Positions 45,515-54,368 of a DNA stretch of 64,000 bases are shown here, piece after piece (within the stretch, counting starts at the first letter, position 1; each line of letters starts with the position of its first letter). A program made the position numbers and the translations under genes. The notes beneath the pieces are model-generated. The model had not been told where the DNA came from. It made no database searches and saw only the letters and a program-made list of their open reading frames with translations. The DNA is from Alteromonas sp. KC3 (lineage in GTDB: Bacteria > Pseudomonadota > Gammaproteobacteria > Enterobacterales > Alteromonadaceae). Where the stretch lies: the NCBI RefSeq assembly GCF_016756315.1, contig NZ_AP024235.1, positions 1,550,001 to 1,614,000 on the forward strand, in the 5' to 3' direction.

Positions 45515-46000
45515 ATGAGACGTTTTTCAAAACTAATGGTAGCCGCTGCTTCTGCGGCAACACTAATTTCAAGTACCGTAGTTGCAAGTGAAGTAACCGA
45601 AGCTTCTTCGGCGAAACACGCAAAGGCAGCTACGCAATATCGTCAAGCAATGTTTCAGCTAGTTAGAAGTAATATGGGGCCGCTTGGCGGCATGGCCAAA
45701 GGGGCCTTGCCGTTCGATGAAAGCGTTATGCAGACCAATGCGGTGCGCCTAGAGCAATTGGCTGACATGATGGGAGATTACCTCGCTGTTGATACACGAA
45801 AATTTAATGTGGAAACAGGCGCGAAAGACGAAATTTGGGAGAGTTTTTCGGATGTGGAAACGAAGATAATGGCATTGAAAACAGCGTCACAAGGGCTACA
45901 AGCAGCCGTTAAAGCGGGCGATGAGAGTGCTTATCGTGGTGCCATCGGAAAAATTGGTGCAAGCTGCAAATCGTGTCACGACGATTATAAAAAAGACTAA
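45515..46000 (+). CDS. Cytochrome c'-family (class II) c-type cytochrome
   Basis: 161 residues. Signal peptide about 1-24 (ending VVASE). A four-helix-bundle body leads to a haem motif near the C-terminus, CKSCH at 151-155, followed by DDYKKD, which is the class II arrangement. It is a periplasmic, probably high-spin or redox cytochrome; roles in the family include NO binding and electron transfer. Monocistronic, with a ribosome site AAAGGGAA, and a probable terminator downstream. Confidence 0.92.
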   Translation: MRRFSKLMVAAASAATLISSTVVASEVTEASSAKHAKAATQYRQAMFQLVRSNMGPLGGMAKGALPFDESVMQTNAVRLEQLADMMGDYLAVDTRKFNVETGAKDEIWESFSDVETKIMALKTASQGLQAAVKAGDESAYRGAIGKIGASCKSCHDDYKKD

Positions 46001-46008
46001 CTCGGTTT

Positions 46009-46050
46009 ATAAAAGGCGGCTTACGAAAAATAACTAAGGCGCCTTTTTTG
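46009..46050 (+). terminator. Probable terminator after the cytochrome c' gene
   Basis: AAAAGGCG pairs with CGCCTTTT around a long AT-rich loop, and a T-run follows. The loop length makes this weaker than others in the window. Confidence 0.6.
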
Positions 46051-46079
46051 CTCATTAGCTGGATTAGTCGTCACTTAAC

Positions 46080-46189
46080 CTGACACTTTCAGAGATAGAG
46101 CTAGCGCAAATCTGACAGTCTCTTGTGTACGTAAAGCCGCCGTTGATGCGTTGACAACTGAACGGCAACAATGAGCGAAAAGCGGACGT
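46080..46189. repeat. Left flank of the accessory cassette: composite repeat, inverted relative to the right flank
   Basis: CTGACACTTT (46080-46089), exactly 22 bases, then CTGACAGTC (46112-46120), and further on CAATGAGCG followed by AAAAGCGGACGT (to 46189). The reverse complement of this arrangement, with the same 22-base gap, occurs at 48381-48443. Confidence 0.7.
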
Positions 46190-46196
46190 ATTCACT

Positions 46197-46763
46197 CTAA
46201 TTTGAAGCACGTTCCTGTACTCCTTTGAATAAAAAGTCTAAAGAGTTATCTGCATAGTCTAGCGTCAACTCACCAGTTGAATCACAAGCTAGTGCCACTG
46301 AAAAACCATGAAGATAGTCAACTAATAGATCAAGAAAAGCTTTTTCTTGATCGTTTGTTAACTTTAATGAATTAACAATTAAACCAAACCTACGAATAAA
46401 TACATCAGCAGGGCTATTAGAAGACATAGATAGAAGAGTCGTTAATAAACCATCATATTTTTGAAGAATTGCTAAATAGCTTTTTGAAAGCTCTTTTAGT
46501 TCCTGCTTCCAATCTGATTTTCCGTTAGGTACATATATTTCAGACATTAGGGAACTAGCGACACCCTCCATTAAAATGTTCTTATTGTTAAAGTAGTAAT
46601 ATAAGGCCATAGGATCTACATTCAGTTCTTTCGAAATGGCTCTCATACTAGGAACTTTTCCTGAGTCAGCCATCATACATTTAGCCTTATTTATTATTAG
46701 CTCGGCATTAAGGTTGTTTTTTTCTTTGGGAGGGCGACCTCTTTTGGCTTCGGAATGCTTCAT
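46197..46763 (-). CDS. TetR-family transcriptional regulator
   Basis: 188 residues from the ATG at 46763; the frame stays open upstream, but the extra 33 residues would cross the operators and the promoter. The N-terminal HTH is clear: SEAKRGRPPKEKNN, then PSMRAISKELNVDPMALYYYFNNKNILMEGV. A ligand-binding helical domain follows. The region is AT-rich and uses codons unlike the neighbours, suggesting transfer. Two palindromic operators lie between it and the divergent reductase gene, consistent with autorepression and control of that gene. Inducer unknown. Confidence 0.88.
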   Translation of the reverse strand: MKHSEAKRGRPPKEKNNLNAELIINKAKCMMADSGKVPSMRAISKELNVDPMALYYYFNNKNILMEGVASSLMSEIYVPNGKSDWKQELKELSKSYLAILQKYDGLLTTLLSMSSNSPADVFIRRFGLIVNSLKLTNDQEKAFLDLLVDYLHGFSVALACDSTGELTLDYADNSLDFLFKGVQERASN

Positions 46764-46786
46764 CTTAAAATCTATATACTTTCCTT

Positions 46787-46829
46787 TTCTACAGTGTAGA
46801 ATTATACTACAATATTCTACACTGTAGAA
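46787..46829. promoter_or_regulatory. Paired TetR operators in the divergent promoter
   Basis: TTCTACAGTGTAGAA (46787-46801) and TTCTACACTGTAGAA (46815-46829) are each near-perfect palindromes (TTCTACA-S-TGTAGAA) and are exact reverse complements of each other, with centres 28 bp apart. Confidence 0.85.
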
Positions 46830-46854
46830 TAAAGCCAAATTAATAGGAGTGACT

Positions 46855-47394
46855 ATGTCCAATAAAGTATTTATAGCTACAAGCTTAGATGGCTACATCG
46901 CGGGAAAAAATAATGAAATTGATTGGCTAGAGGCTATTCCTAATCCAGATAATATCGATATGGGTTATCAGGCTCATATGGAAAGTGTCGATGCTTTAGT
47001 TATGGGTCGCAACACGATGGAATTGGTTGCAAGTATGGATATTGAATGGCCTTACACCAAACCTGTTTACATTCTAAGTAGATCATTGAAGAAAGTACCA
47101 GATAAACTAGAGGGAAAAGCACTTTTAGTTAAAGGCGACATAAAAAGTATCAATAAAGAGTTAAAGGAAAAAGGATACAACAATTTATATATAGACGGTG
47201 GTTTAACTATTCAGAGTTTTCTAAAAGAAGACTTGGTTGATGAGCTAATAATTACAACAATTCCGATAATACTGGGTGGTGGAATTCGACTTTTCGGTGA
47301 ATTAGATTGTGCATTAGAATTTAGATGTACAAAATCTGAAAGGTACTCAAATGGTGTATGCCAGAATCATTTTGAACGTTACTCTGGTTTATAA
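46855..47394 (+). CDS. Dihydrofolate reductase-fold protein (RibD C-terminal family)
   Basis: 179 residues from ATG 46855, preceded by AGGAG (46845-46849); an in-frame GTG falls inside this ribosome site. Family pattern: KVFIATSLDGYIAGKNNEIDWL at the N-terminus, DALVMGRNTME near 48, and NNLYIDGGLTIQSFLKEDLVDELIITTIPIILGGGIRLFG near 110. Such small proteins are NADPH-dependent reductases, some linked to riboflavin or pterin chemistry, others to drug tolerance. Divergent from the TetR gene, whose operators sit in its promoter. Substrate unknown. AT-rich like the rest of the cassette. Confidence 0.87.
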   Translation: MSNKVFIATSLDGYIAGKNNEIDWLEAIPNPDNIDMGYQAHMESVDALVMGRNTMELVASMDIEWPYTKPVYILSRSLKKVPDKLEGKALLVKGDIKSINKELKEKGYNNLYIDGGLTIQSFLKEDLVDELIITTIPIILGGGIRLFGELDCALEFRCTKSERYSNGVCQNHFERYSGL

Positions 47395-47477
47395 TTAGTT
47401 TAATAACTGTGCCAATATAAAGGACTGCTATTGGCACAAATTAGAACTATAAATATCAAACTTTGACCGTCTGTTCC

Positions 47478-47564
47478 TTGTCTTTTGTTGTCGGCCAGTG
47501 CTTGCCGCTAGGTCTCGCCCTGCGCACAAAAGACAATGCGTCTAAGCGCTACAGCTAGAGCTGT
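47478..47564. repeat. Inverted repeat with GC-rich loop plus small hairpin at the cassette interior
   Basis: TTGTCTTTTGT (47478-47488) and ACAAAAGACAA (47526-47536) are exact 11-bp inverted arms around a GC-rich 37-base loop. ACAGCT-AG-AGCTGT (47551-47564) forms a second hairpin just before the stop of the following minus-strand gene. Canonical attC core sites are not seen. Confidence 0.7.
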
Positions 47565-47569
47565 TTCAA

Positions 47570-48292
47570 TCACCAATGACTGGGAATATCCATGACTTCG
47601 ATAAGGGTGGATAAGTTCGGCACTCTTAAGAAGTAAGCGGATGAACCATTTGCAGGTGTAAGATGCCATCGCACTCTTATCTCTGACTGCCATTCAAATT
47701 CGTCAATATCCTTGATCATACCCAATTTGTTTTCATCGGCTATGTAGTATGATTCTAGGTCTATTGGAGTTTTGACATAGTCTACTAAATCGAGGTATGC
47801 GGGACAGCCTAATCTTTTTTCTCCAGTTAGATCAGCTTTCTGTATTTCTAGTAAAAAACGAGAAAGATCCTTTATTCTAATGGAGCAGTCATAATCCTCT
47901 TTCTGTCGCCAACGACGAAAGGTTTCTTTATCGAATTTTGAAGACAAACAATATACGTACTTATTAGGTAAAGTAATTGCATTAGAAGCAAAGAAGCAAT
48001 TGCTCTTAAAAGCATCCTCTCCAATCAGAGCTTTCAAATTAGCTTCGAGCATACTCCCGCCATGCTCATCTTGAACATAGAAAGAAGTTGTTTCCTTATA
48101 AGTTAATTCCTGTGGGTCGCCGACACCGCCGATTGATTCAATGCCTGCGTAAGTGGACAAAGTATCAATTTTTATAGTTTCATCATTTAGCCAAAACTTT
48201 AAATCTGAAGACTTCAGATATTTGTAACCAGTAATTGGTTTAGATCCAACTTGAGCAAGCAGCTTTTGACCTACCAGAAACCCCCATTTCAC
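47570..48292 (-). CDS. Hypothetical protein of the accessory cassette
   Basis: 240 residues starting with GTG at 48292, supported by AAGGAG seven bases upstream. I do not recognise the family. The N-terminal YKYLKSSDLKFWL and the central YVYCLSSKFDKETFRRW region are loosely reminiscent of DUF2971-type proteins, but too weakly to assign. No signal peptide or membrane segment is visible, so it is probably cytoplasmic. It is AT-rich like its neighbours, supporting acquisition with them. Confidence 0.6.
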   Translation of the reverse strand: MKWGFLVGQKLLAQVGSKPITGYKYLKSSDLKFWLNDETIKIDTLSTYAGIESIGGVGDPQELTYKETTSFYVQDEHGGSMLEANLKALIGEDAFKSNCFFASNAITLPNKYVYCLSSKFDKETFRRWRQKEDYDCSIRIKDLSRFLLEIQKADLTGEKRLGCPAYLDLVDYVKTPIDLESYYIADENKLGMIKDIDEFEWQSEIRVRWHLTPANGSSAYFLRVPNLSTLIEVMDIPSHW

Positions 48293-48766
48293 TTTTATAC
48301 TCCTTATTTAGTAAATGCTGGTGAGTATTAAGGGCATCCTAACCCATGATTTAAAATGCGTCGAGGTTGGTTATTTTTAATGTCCGCTCATTGTCTAATG
48401 CCGACTGTCAGGGCAAGTCGAGACCTTTAAATCAAAGTGTCAGATTAGATATGAGCCACTACACATTAGCCTGACTCACTTTACTCAAATTCCTATATTA
48501 GTCTTCTAGCGTTCGTACAATGCTGTAGTGATTACTGCGTCTCTCAACGTCCGCACGTTTACTCTTTTATTTATTAAGTGAAATGAATATTGTTTTCATT
48601 ATTGCTGGAATATCGAACAGTTTTTCAGTAATGTTTTAATGTATTCGATGGCGTTTCTTTTCCTATTCGCTTGTAGCCTTTAGCCCGCAAGTGTCTTTTT
48701 TCCGGATGCTGTACTACGCCGAATGTTTTGCTACAACACAAGCAAGTATTCGAAAGGTTGGCATAG
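48293..48766. other. 474-bp intergenic region holding the right flank of the cassette
   Basis: The composite repeat at 48381-48443 lies here. To its right the sequence is AT-rich, with no gene and no obvious terminator; the promoter of the GGDEF/EAL gene is expected within it. Confidence 0.6.
48381..48443. repeat. Right flank of the accessory cassette: inverted copy of the composite repeat
   Basis: TGTCCGCTCATTG (from 48381), GACTGTCAG (48403-48411), exactly 22 bases, and AAAGTGTCAG (48434-48443). This is the reverse complement arrangement of the left flank; a 7-base AAAAGCG block present on the left is missing on this side. Confidence 0.7.
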
Positions 48767-51346
48767 ATGGATTTACGCAGTAAACGCATGTTGATGAACA
48801 TTCAACGTTCACCACAACAGTTCAACAAGCTTCTTGATAATACTAAGCAGCGAGCCGACGCGCGTTGTGTATTGTTTGCGTCTATCAACCCACATAACGG
48901 AAATGCAACTATCATTGAAACAGACAGCGAATATGCTTTTTTAGAAGGCGATGTTATTAAATGTCCAATGCATGTCAGTTTAATGGTATCAATGACCACA
49001 CTCAGTGCGCCAATCTCCGCATGCGATTTTGCACTACCGTCGGCGCTACAGCAATTCTCAGATGGCTTTATCGCCATCGCATCAATTAGCAACCTTCAAA
49101 ATGAAGTTGTAGGTGTGTTACTTTCTTTCTTCAAAACGCCATTTCTTACCGCACAACAGCAAGATTACGTCGATATTGCTCGACAAAAAGTTGAAATAGG
49201 CCTTCATTATCAATTGTCGCAACATCCTTACTCTGAGCGTTTGGAAACCCAGATTAATTTATTAGAAGAAGTTAGTACACTGTCTAAAGTGGGGGCGTGG
49301 GAGGTAGACCGACTCTCTGGCGTGTTAACGGCCACTTCAGTGACTAAGGAGTTGTTAGGACTAGAGCATTTGTCGAAAATTAACATAAGACGTGCATTCG
49401 ACTTTTTTGATAGTGATACGCGTCAGCAGTTGCGCAAACTATTACACAAAGCGATTAGGCGAGATAAATCGTTTGTGCATTACTTCGATTTTGTTAATGC
49501 AAAAGGTCAGCGCAAAAGTGTTAAGCTTACTACGCATTTGCAGTACTCAACTGAAAGAGCACAACGAGGAAGAGTTTCACGTCTGTATGGCGCAATTCAA
49601 GACGACTCTGATGTTCAGAGGTTGTCTGAATCTCAGCAGAACTTTACAGAATATATGGCTACGCTTTTGAATAATGCTCAGGTCGTAGTGATGAGTTTTG
49701 ATAAATCCGGCACAATTTTGTCTGTAAACAATCGCGTAGATACCATGCTCGGGTTCAAGCCTGAGGATTTGATTGGGCAAGATGTGAGGTTGCTGATCAC
49801 TTATCGCAAAGATGCACAACAACGCTCAATACTTCTTGCGAATGCCACAGACGAGCAACAATGTTTGCCAAACTGCGGTTCAATTGAGGCAATACGTCAT
49901 AAAAGTGGTCGGCGAATAGCGTGTGAGATACGAGTGGTCCAAAACACTATTCATAACCAGAATATTTCAATAGCAACCATTAGCGACGCTACGACTCACA
50001 TTCACCAATTGGAGCATTTAAAAGAGTTAGCGTTTAGAGAAAGTGTAACGGGTTTACAAAACACCCATTTACTTACTCACTATATTAATGAATTAAACCC
50101 TTCATCTGAACAACTTAAGTCTCATTGTGCCTGCTTACGGGTGTCAGTGAAAAATACCGAAGAATATGAGCGCGCATACGGACAGCCAACCGTGGGATAC
50201 ATACTGCGGGTATTTGCACAGCGTCTCCATCGCGTTTTTGAAAATAATCCGAGTCAAGATTATCTGTTATGTAAGGCCGAAGGCAGCACATTTTATCTGT
50301 TTATAAAGGCATTTTTTCACTCAGAAGAAGAGGCAACAAGTGCAATTGATACAGCCTATATGCTCTTGCAGGAACATGTTTTGCTGCCAGTCAATATGCA
50401 CAATGACCTATTGAAAGTACATGCCCAATTATCAAGTTGCACTTTGTTATACCGACATCTATCCAGTAGAAAGTTGTTTGATTTGTTGTGCGACAGACCA
50501 GATAGACGCTATCTTCCCCTCAAGGATTCTGTTATTTCAGCTGAATATTGTCGTGTTAACAACCTTGACGTTGAGCGCCACAACTACATAAAGCATTCCT
50601 TTAACCGCGCACTGGCACAAGGCGAATTTTTTATTGAACTTCAACCGCAATACAATGACGATCAAAAGCTTACTAAGTCAGAAGTGTTGGTGAGGTGGAA
50701 ACATCCTCAATTAGGCGTGATGTTCCCACAAGACTTCATTACTATTGCCGAAGAGTGCGACTACATCGCCGACCTCGATTTATGGGTGTGTAATGCGGCA
50801 TGTGAACTACTCAGTGAGTGTATTGAGAATGGCGCCCCTACGCTACTATCGCTCAACTTAAGCGCGCGACATCTAGCGCGGGGGGACTTCATTTGTAAGT
50901 TCATTGCAATCGTTGATAAATGGAAATTGCCTCGTAAGTTACTCTCTTTAGAGCTAAGAGAAAGTGCGTTGGTTGACAACGTTAACACCATACAAGCCAG
51001 AGTATATGAATTAGTCAATTTAGGCTTTCTTGTTTCCATCGACGATTTCGGTACCGCAAATGCTAACTTCAATATACTGCAGACGTTGCCGCTAACAGAA
51101 ATTAAAGTACACAAAAAGTTTATAGCTAATTTGGCAAGCTCTACATCTGATCGGTTGGCAGTAAAGCACTTTTGTTATCTCGCACGATCTTTGCGCCTAA
51201 ACGTAGTGGCGTCAGGTGTAGAGAATGAAGAACAACTTAGCCATGCAAAACAATGTGGCTGCATCGCGTTTCAAGGCTACTTTCTTGATAAGCCCATGGG
51301 CGTTTCACAGTGGAAAGATAAGTTTCAGTTCTCAACACCACAATGA
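48767..51346 (+). CDS. GAF/PAS-GGDEF-EAL protein with degenerate catalytic domains
   Basis: 859 residues. A GAF-like region (~20-150), two PAS-like regions (~160-280 and 285-400), a GGDEF-like region (~420-570) and an EAL domain (~605-855). The GGDEF signature is replaced by AEGST (CKAEGSTFYLFI), so cyclase activity is unlikely. In the EAL domain SEVLVRW, SLNLSARH, LELRES and IDDFGTA are near normal, but the KID motif reads KVH and the usual AEGVE reads ASGVE. Phosphodiesterase activity is therefore doubtful; a c-di-GMP receptor role is possible. The ATG has AAGG about nine bases upstream. Confidence 0.85.
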   Translation: MDLRSKRMLMNIQRSPQQFNKLLDNTKQRADARCVLFASINPHNGNATIIETDSEYAFLEGDVIKCPMHVSLMVSMTTLSAPISACDFALPSALQQFSDGFIAIASISNLQNEVVGVLLSFFKTPFLTAQQQDYVDIARQKVEIGLHYQLSQHPYSERLETQINLLEEVSTLSKVGAWEVDRLSGVLTATSVTKELLGLEHLSKINIRRAFDFFDSDTRQQLRKLLHKAIRRDKSFVHYFDFVNAKGQRKSVKLTTHLQYSTERAQRGRVSRLYGAIQDDSDVQRLSESQQNFTEYMATLLNNAQVVVMSFDKSGTILSVNNRVDTMLGFKPEDLIGQDVRLLITYRKDAQQRSILLANATDEQQCLPNCGSIEAIRHKSGRRIACEIRVVQNTIHNQNISIATISDATTHIHQLEHLKELAFRESVTGLQNTHLLTHYINELNPSSEQLKSHCACLRVSVKNTEEYERAYGQPTVGYILRVFAQRLHRVFENNPSQDYLLCKAEGSTFYLFIKAFFHSEEEATSAIDTAYMLLQEHVLLPVNMHNDLLKVHAQLSSCTLLYRHLSSRKLFDLLCDRPDRRYLPLKDSVISAEYCRVNNLDVERHNYIKHSFNRALAQGEFFIELQPQYNDDQKLTKSEVLVRWKHPQLGVMFPQDFITIAEECDYIADLDLWVCNAACELLSECIENGAPTLLSLNLSARHLARGDFICKFIAIVDKWKLPRKLLSLELRESALVDNVNTIQARVYELVNLGFLVSIDDFGTANANFNILQTLPLTEIKVHKKFIANLASSTSDRLAVKHFCYLARSLRLNVVASGVENEEQLSHAKQCGCIAFQGYFLDKPMGVSQWKDKFQFSTPQ

Positions 51347-51543
51347 CCCTTTCATTGCGCGGCTAGTGTGAATCACGTTTTCTTAAGACAAATGAAGTGC
51401 AGTATTAGCGAAGTGTTTTTAACGACTGTTTTTGTAAAAGTAATCAATTAATTTTCATTTTTTTCAATGGTTTGTCGACTATAAGCCTGAAGTCTTATAA
51501 GCAGTATTGAACGATCCGTTGTAGTGTTTTAGTAAACCCTACA

Positions 51544-53454
51544 ATGGATATGGTTATGAACTATAAAAATGAATACCTTGCCTCTACCAATTCATCTGAT
51601 GACTTCTGGTTAGAAAAGTCTGATGCGCTAGCGTGGTTCAGCAAACCACAAAAAGGCTGCACATCGTCTTCAAATGGCTATTTTGATTGGTTTAAGGGCG
51701 GCAAGCTTAATACCAGCTATCTGGCACTCGATCATCACGTTAAGGAAGGGCGCGGTGACAAGACCGCGCTTATCTACGACTCGCCAGTGACAAACACAGT
51801 TGCACATTATACCTACGAAGCGCTCTTAAATGAGGTGGCAACATTTGCGGGGGCCTTAACAAGGCTCAATGTGGGCAAGGGAGATAGAGTTATTATTTAT
51901 ATGCCTATGATCCCACAAGCGGCAATTGCAATGCTGGCCTGTGCCCGAATAGGGGCCATTCACTCAGTTGTATTTGGTGGATTCGCATCAAATGAACTGG
52001 CTGTTCGAATTGATGATGCTACGCCAAAACTTATTGTTACGGCTTCTTGTGGTATTGAAGGCAAGAAATTACTGCCTTATAAACCACTTGTTGATGAAGC
52101 AATTCAGTTAGCGACACATAAGCCAAATGGATGCATTCTTTTTCAGCGCCCTCAGCACAAAGCTAAACTCGATACGGGATACGACCACGATTGGGATTAT
52201 CTTATGTCTACAAGCGACGCTGTAGCGGCCACTGAACTTGATTCAACTGATCCGCTTTACGTGCTCTACACTTCAGGTACAACCGGAAAGCCCAAAGGGG
52301 TAGTACGCGACAATGGTGGGCACGCGGTAGCCCTGAACTATTCTATGGAGGCCATTTACGGCATTAACCAAAATGATGTGTTCTGGGCTGCATCTGATGT
52401 GGGTTGGGTTGTGGGCCATTCTTATATTGTTTATGGGCCACTAATTAAAGGTGCGACCACGGTTATGTATGAAGGCAAGCCAGTGGGTACACCCGATGCT
52501 GGGGCATTTTGGCGGATGGTGGAAGCTCACCGCATCAATGTCTTATTTGCTGCCCCTACCGCTTTTCGCGCAATTCGAAAAGAAGATCCCGAAGCATCTT
52601 TCATTGAACAATACGACATTTCAAGTTTACGTACGCTGTTCATGGCTGGCGAACGGCTCGATCCTCCTACTTATTATTGGGCCCATGAGAAAGTGGGCGT
52701 TCCTGTTATTGATCACTGGTGGCAAACCGAAACAGGCTGGCCAATTTGCTCAAATCCCATGGGAATTGAAGCCATGCAAACTAAACCGGGCTCTTCGAGT
52801 GTTCCCACTCCTGGTTTTAATGTAAAAGTACTGCAAAGTGCTACCCAAGAGCAGGCGAGGGGAGAAAAAGGTGCTATCGCAATTCAATTACCACTACCGC
52901 CTGGCTGCATGATGACAATTTGGCAGGATCATGAGAGGTTTGTCGATGGTTACCTGCGAGAATTTGAGGGCTACTACAGTACAGGTGACAACGGTTATAT
53001 TGATGAAGACGGTTTTGTCTTTATCATGGGGCGTACCGACGATGTCATAAACGTGGCAGGTCATCGCCTATCAACGGGAGAAATGGAAGAAGTCCTTGCA
53101 GCGCACCCTGCCGTGGCAGAATGCAGTGTTATTGGGATCCATGATGCACTTAAAGGACAAATGCCGGTGGGACTCGTATTGCTCAAAGATGGTGTCAATA
53201 TTGATGAAGCGGAGTTAGAAAAAGAACTGATTACTCGTGTAAGAGAGACCATTGGACCCGTTGCTAGCTTCAAAAGAGCCATTGTCGTCAATCGATTACC
53301 CAAAACGCGCTCAGGTAAAATTTTGCGCAAACTACTTAGACAAATAGCCGCCAATGAGTCGGTAACTGTACCGTCTACCATTGACGACCCTGCCAGCGTT
53401 AGCGAAATAACCTCGCTTATGAAAGAGAAAGGTTTGGTATTAAACGCCGAATAA
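51544..53454 (+). CDS. prpE: Propionyl-CoA synthetase
   Basis: 636 residues; ATG at 51544, 51550 and 51556 are all possible starts. An ANL-superfamily adenylating enzyme: LYVLYTSGTTGKPKGVVRDNGGH (P-loop, near residue 236), the DHWWQTETGWPI motif near 395, STGDNGYIDEDGFVFIMGRTDDVINVAGHRLSTGEMEE, and the C-terminal lysine in PKTRSGKILRK. The RDNGGHAVA segment and overall length favour PrpE over Acs. It activates propionate to propionyl-CoA, with some acetate activity. The nearby CrbS/CrbR-like system makes regulation by that pair conceivable, without sequence proof. Confidence 0.9.
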   Translation: MDMVMNYKNEYLASTNSSDDFWLEKSDALAWFSKPQKGCTSSSNGYFDWFKGGKLNTSYLALDHHVKEGRGDKTALIYDSPVTNTVAHYTYEALLNEVATFAGALTRLNVGKGDRVIIYMPMIPQAAIAMLACARIGAIHSVVFGGFASNELAVRIDDATPKLIVTASCGIEGKKLLPYKPLVDEAIQLATHKPNGCILFQRPQHKAKLDTGYDHDWDYLMSTSDAVAATELDSTDPLYVLYTSGTTGKPKGVVRDNGGHAVALNYSMEAIYGINQNDVFWAASDVGWVVGHSYIVYGPLIKGATTVMYEGKPVGTPDAGAFWRMVEAHRINVLFAAPTAFRAIRKEDPEASFIEQYDISSLRTLFMAGERLDPPTYYWAHEKVGVPVIDHWWQTETGWPICSNPMGIEAMQTKPGSSSVPTPGFNVKVLQSATQEQARGEKGAIAIQLPLPPGCMMTIWQDHERFVDGYLREFEGYYSTGDNGYIDEDGFVFIMGRTDDVINVAGHRLSTGEMEEVLAAHPAVAECSVIGIHDALKGQMPVGLVLLKDGVNIDEAELEKELITRVRETIGPVASFKRAIVVNRLPKTRSGKILRKLLRQIAANESVTVPSTIDDPASVSEITSLMKEKGLVLNAE

Positions 53455-53458
53455 ATAG

Positions 53459-54145
53459 TTAGTAATAATAGTACTCACCTGCACCTGGTGTTGGTGGGTA
53501 CACCTCTATAGCAACATAGACGATTGCTGCGGCGACTATGGCAACAACCAATGCCAAACGCATACGGGAATGAAAAATGCCGAGGTCTCGTGTTTCTTTG
53601 GCACCATCTATCATGGGCGGTACAAGTTTTTGCTTTTTGTAGATTGTGTAAAACACAACGGCTGCGATGTGCAGACCAATAACGTAAAGCAATGCATCAA
53701 AGGCTAAGTGATGTATTGTGCTCATTATTGCTAACGTCTCTTCATCAGCTAACTGGCGGTAGGGACCGTCGAGAAATACATCGTCGGTCATATACAACCC
53801 TGAAATGGCTTGAACCGCCACTAGCAGCAACATAACAATAACAAACCAGCCACCAAGCGGGTTATGACCGAGAGATTCTGGTGAGTCTTTATCAAAAAGT
53901 GTTTTTGCGTAGCGCCAAACCGCGCGAGGCCCTTTCACGAAACTGGCAAACCTGGCGTGTTCAGTTCCAACTATTCCCCACATCACCCTAAACGTAATAA
54001 GAAATAGCGTGAAATAACCAATATAAAAATGCCACTGAATGGCATTATCGAGCCATTCGGCCGTCACATACTGCGCAATAAGACTTACTACTAACAACCA
54101 GTGAAATGCACGTGTGGGCAAATCCCAAATAAGCACTTTTTCCAT
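53459..54145 (-). CDS. Cytochrome b561-type membrane protein
   Basis: 228 residues. The N-terminal VLIWDLPTRAFHWLLVVSLIAQY is the usual first haem-ligand helix, HFYIGYFTLFLITFRVMWG the second, and paired later helices (HHLAFDALLYVIGLHIAAVVFY) supply further histidines. Four or five spans are expected. The family donates electrons from quinol or to partners such as hydrogenases and cytochromes c; no partner gene is adjacent. The stop converges with prpE, five bases apart. Confidence 0.88.
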   Translation of the reverse strand: MEKVLIWDLPTRAFHWLLVVSLIAQYVTAEWLDNAIQWHFYIGYFTLFLITFRVMWGIVGTEHARFASFVKGPRAVWRYAKTLFDKDSPESLGHNPLGGWFVIVMLLLVAVQAISGLYMTDDVFLDGPYRQLADEETLAIMSTIHHLAFDALLYVIGLHIAAVVFYTIYKKQKLVPPMIDGAKETRDLGIFHSRMRLALVVAIVAAAIVYVAIEVYPPTPGAGEYYYY

Positions 54146-54368
54146 ATAAAGTTCTTCGATCCCGATAAATAAACTACCATCTTACCTAAAATATGCGGCT
54201 ATTAAACTGGTTTAAAGGGTAGCTTTTTGCTTTATGGTTGGCTTGCGGGCAAACAAACCAACCCGTACCATCGGCATTAATATATCTAATACCATAATCA
54301 CATTGCATTAGCCTCGGTATTTGGCACAATGCCAGCAAGTTTGAAGGTAATGAATAAGTGTAAGCATA

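Noticed and set aside
46764..46862. 33-residue extension of the TetR regulator
   Set aside because: It would run through the two operators and the start of the divergent gene.
46855..47394. Trimethoprim-resistance dihydrofolate reductase
   Set aside because: The protein is of the RibD C-terminal-type fold rather than a dfr-type enzyme, so no drug-resistance claim is made.
47478..47536. Integron attC site
   Set aside because: The inverted arms and loop are suggestive, but I cannot find the paired core sites (RYYYAAC and GTTRRRY), and no integrase gene is in the window.
47508..47693. 61-residue minus-strand frame overlapping the unknown cassette gene
   Set aside because: It overlaps a better supported gene in another frame and lacks a start context.
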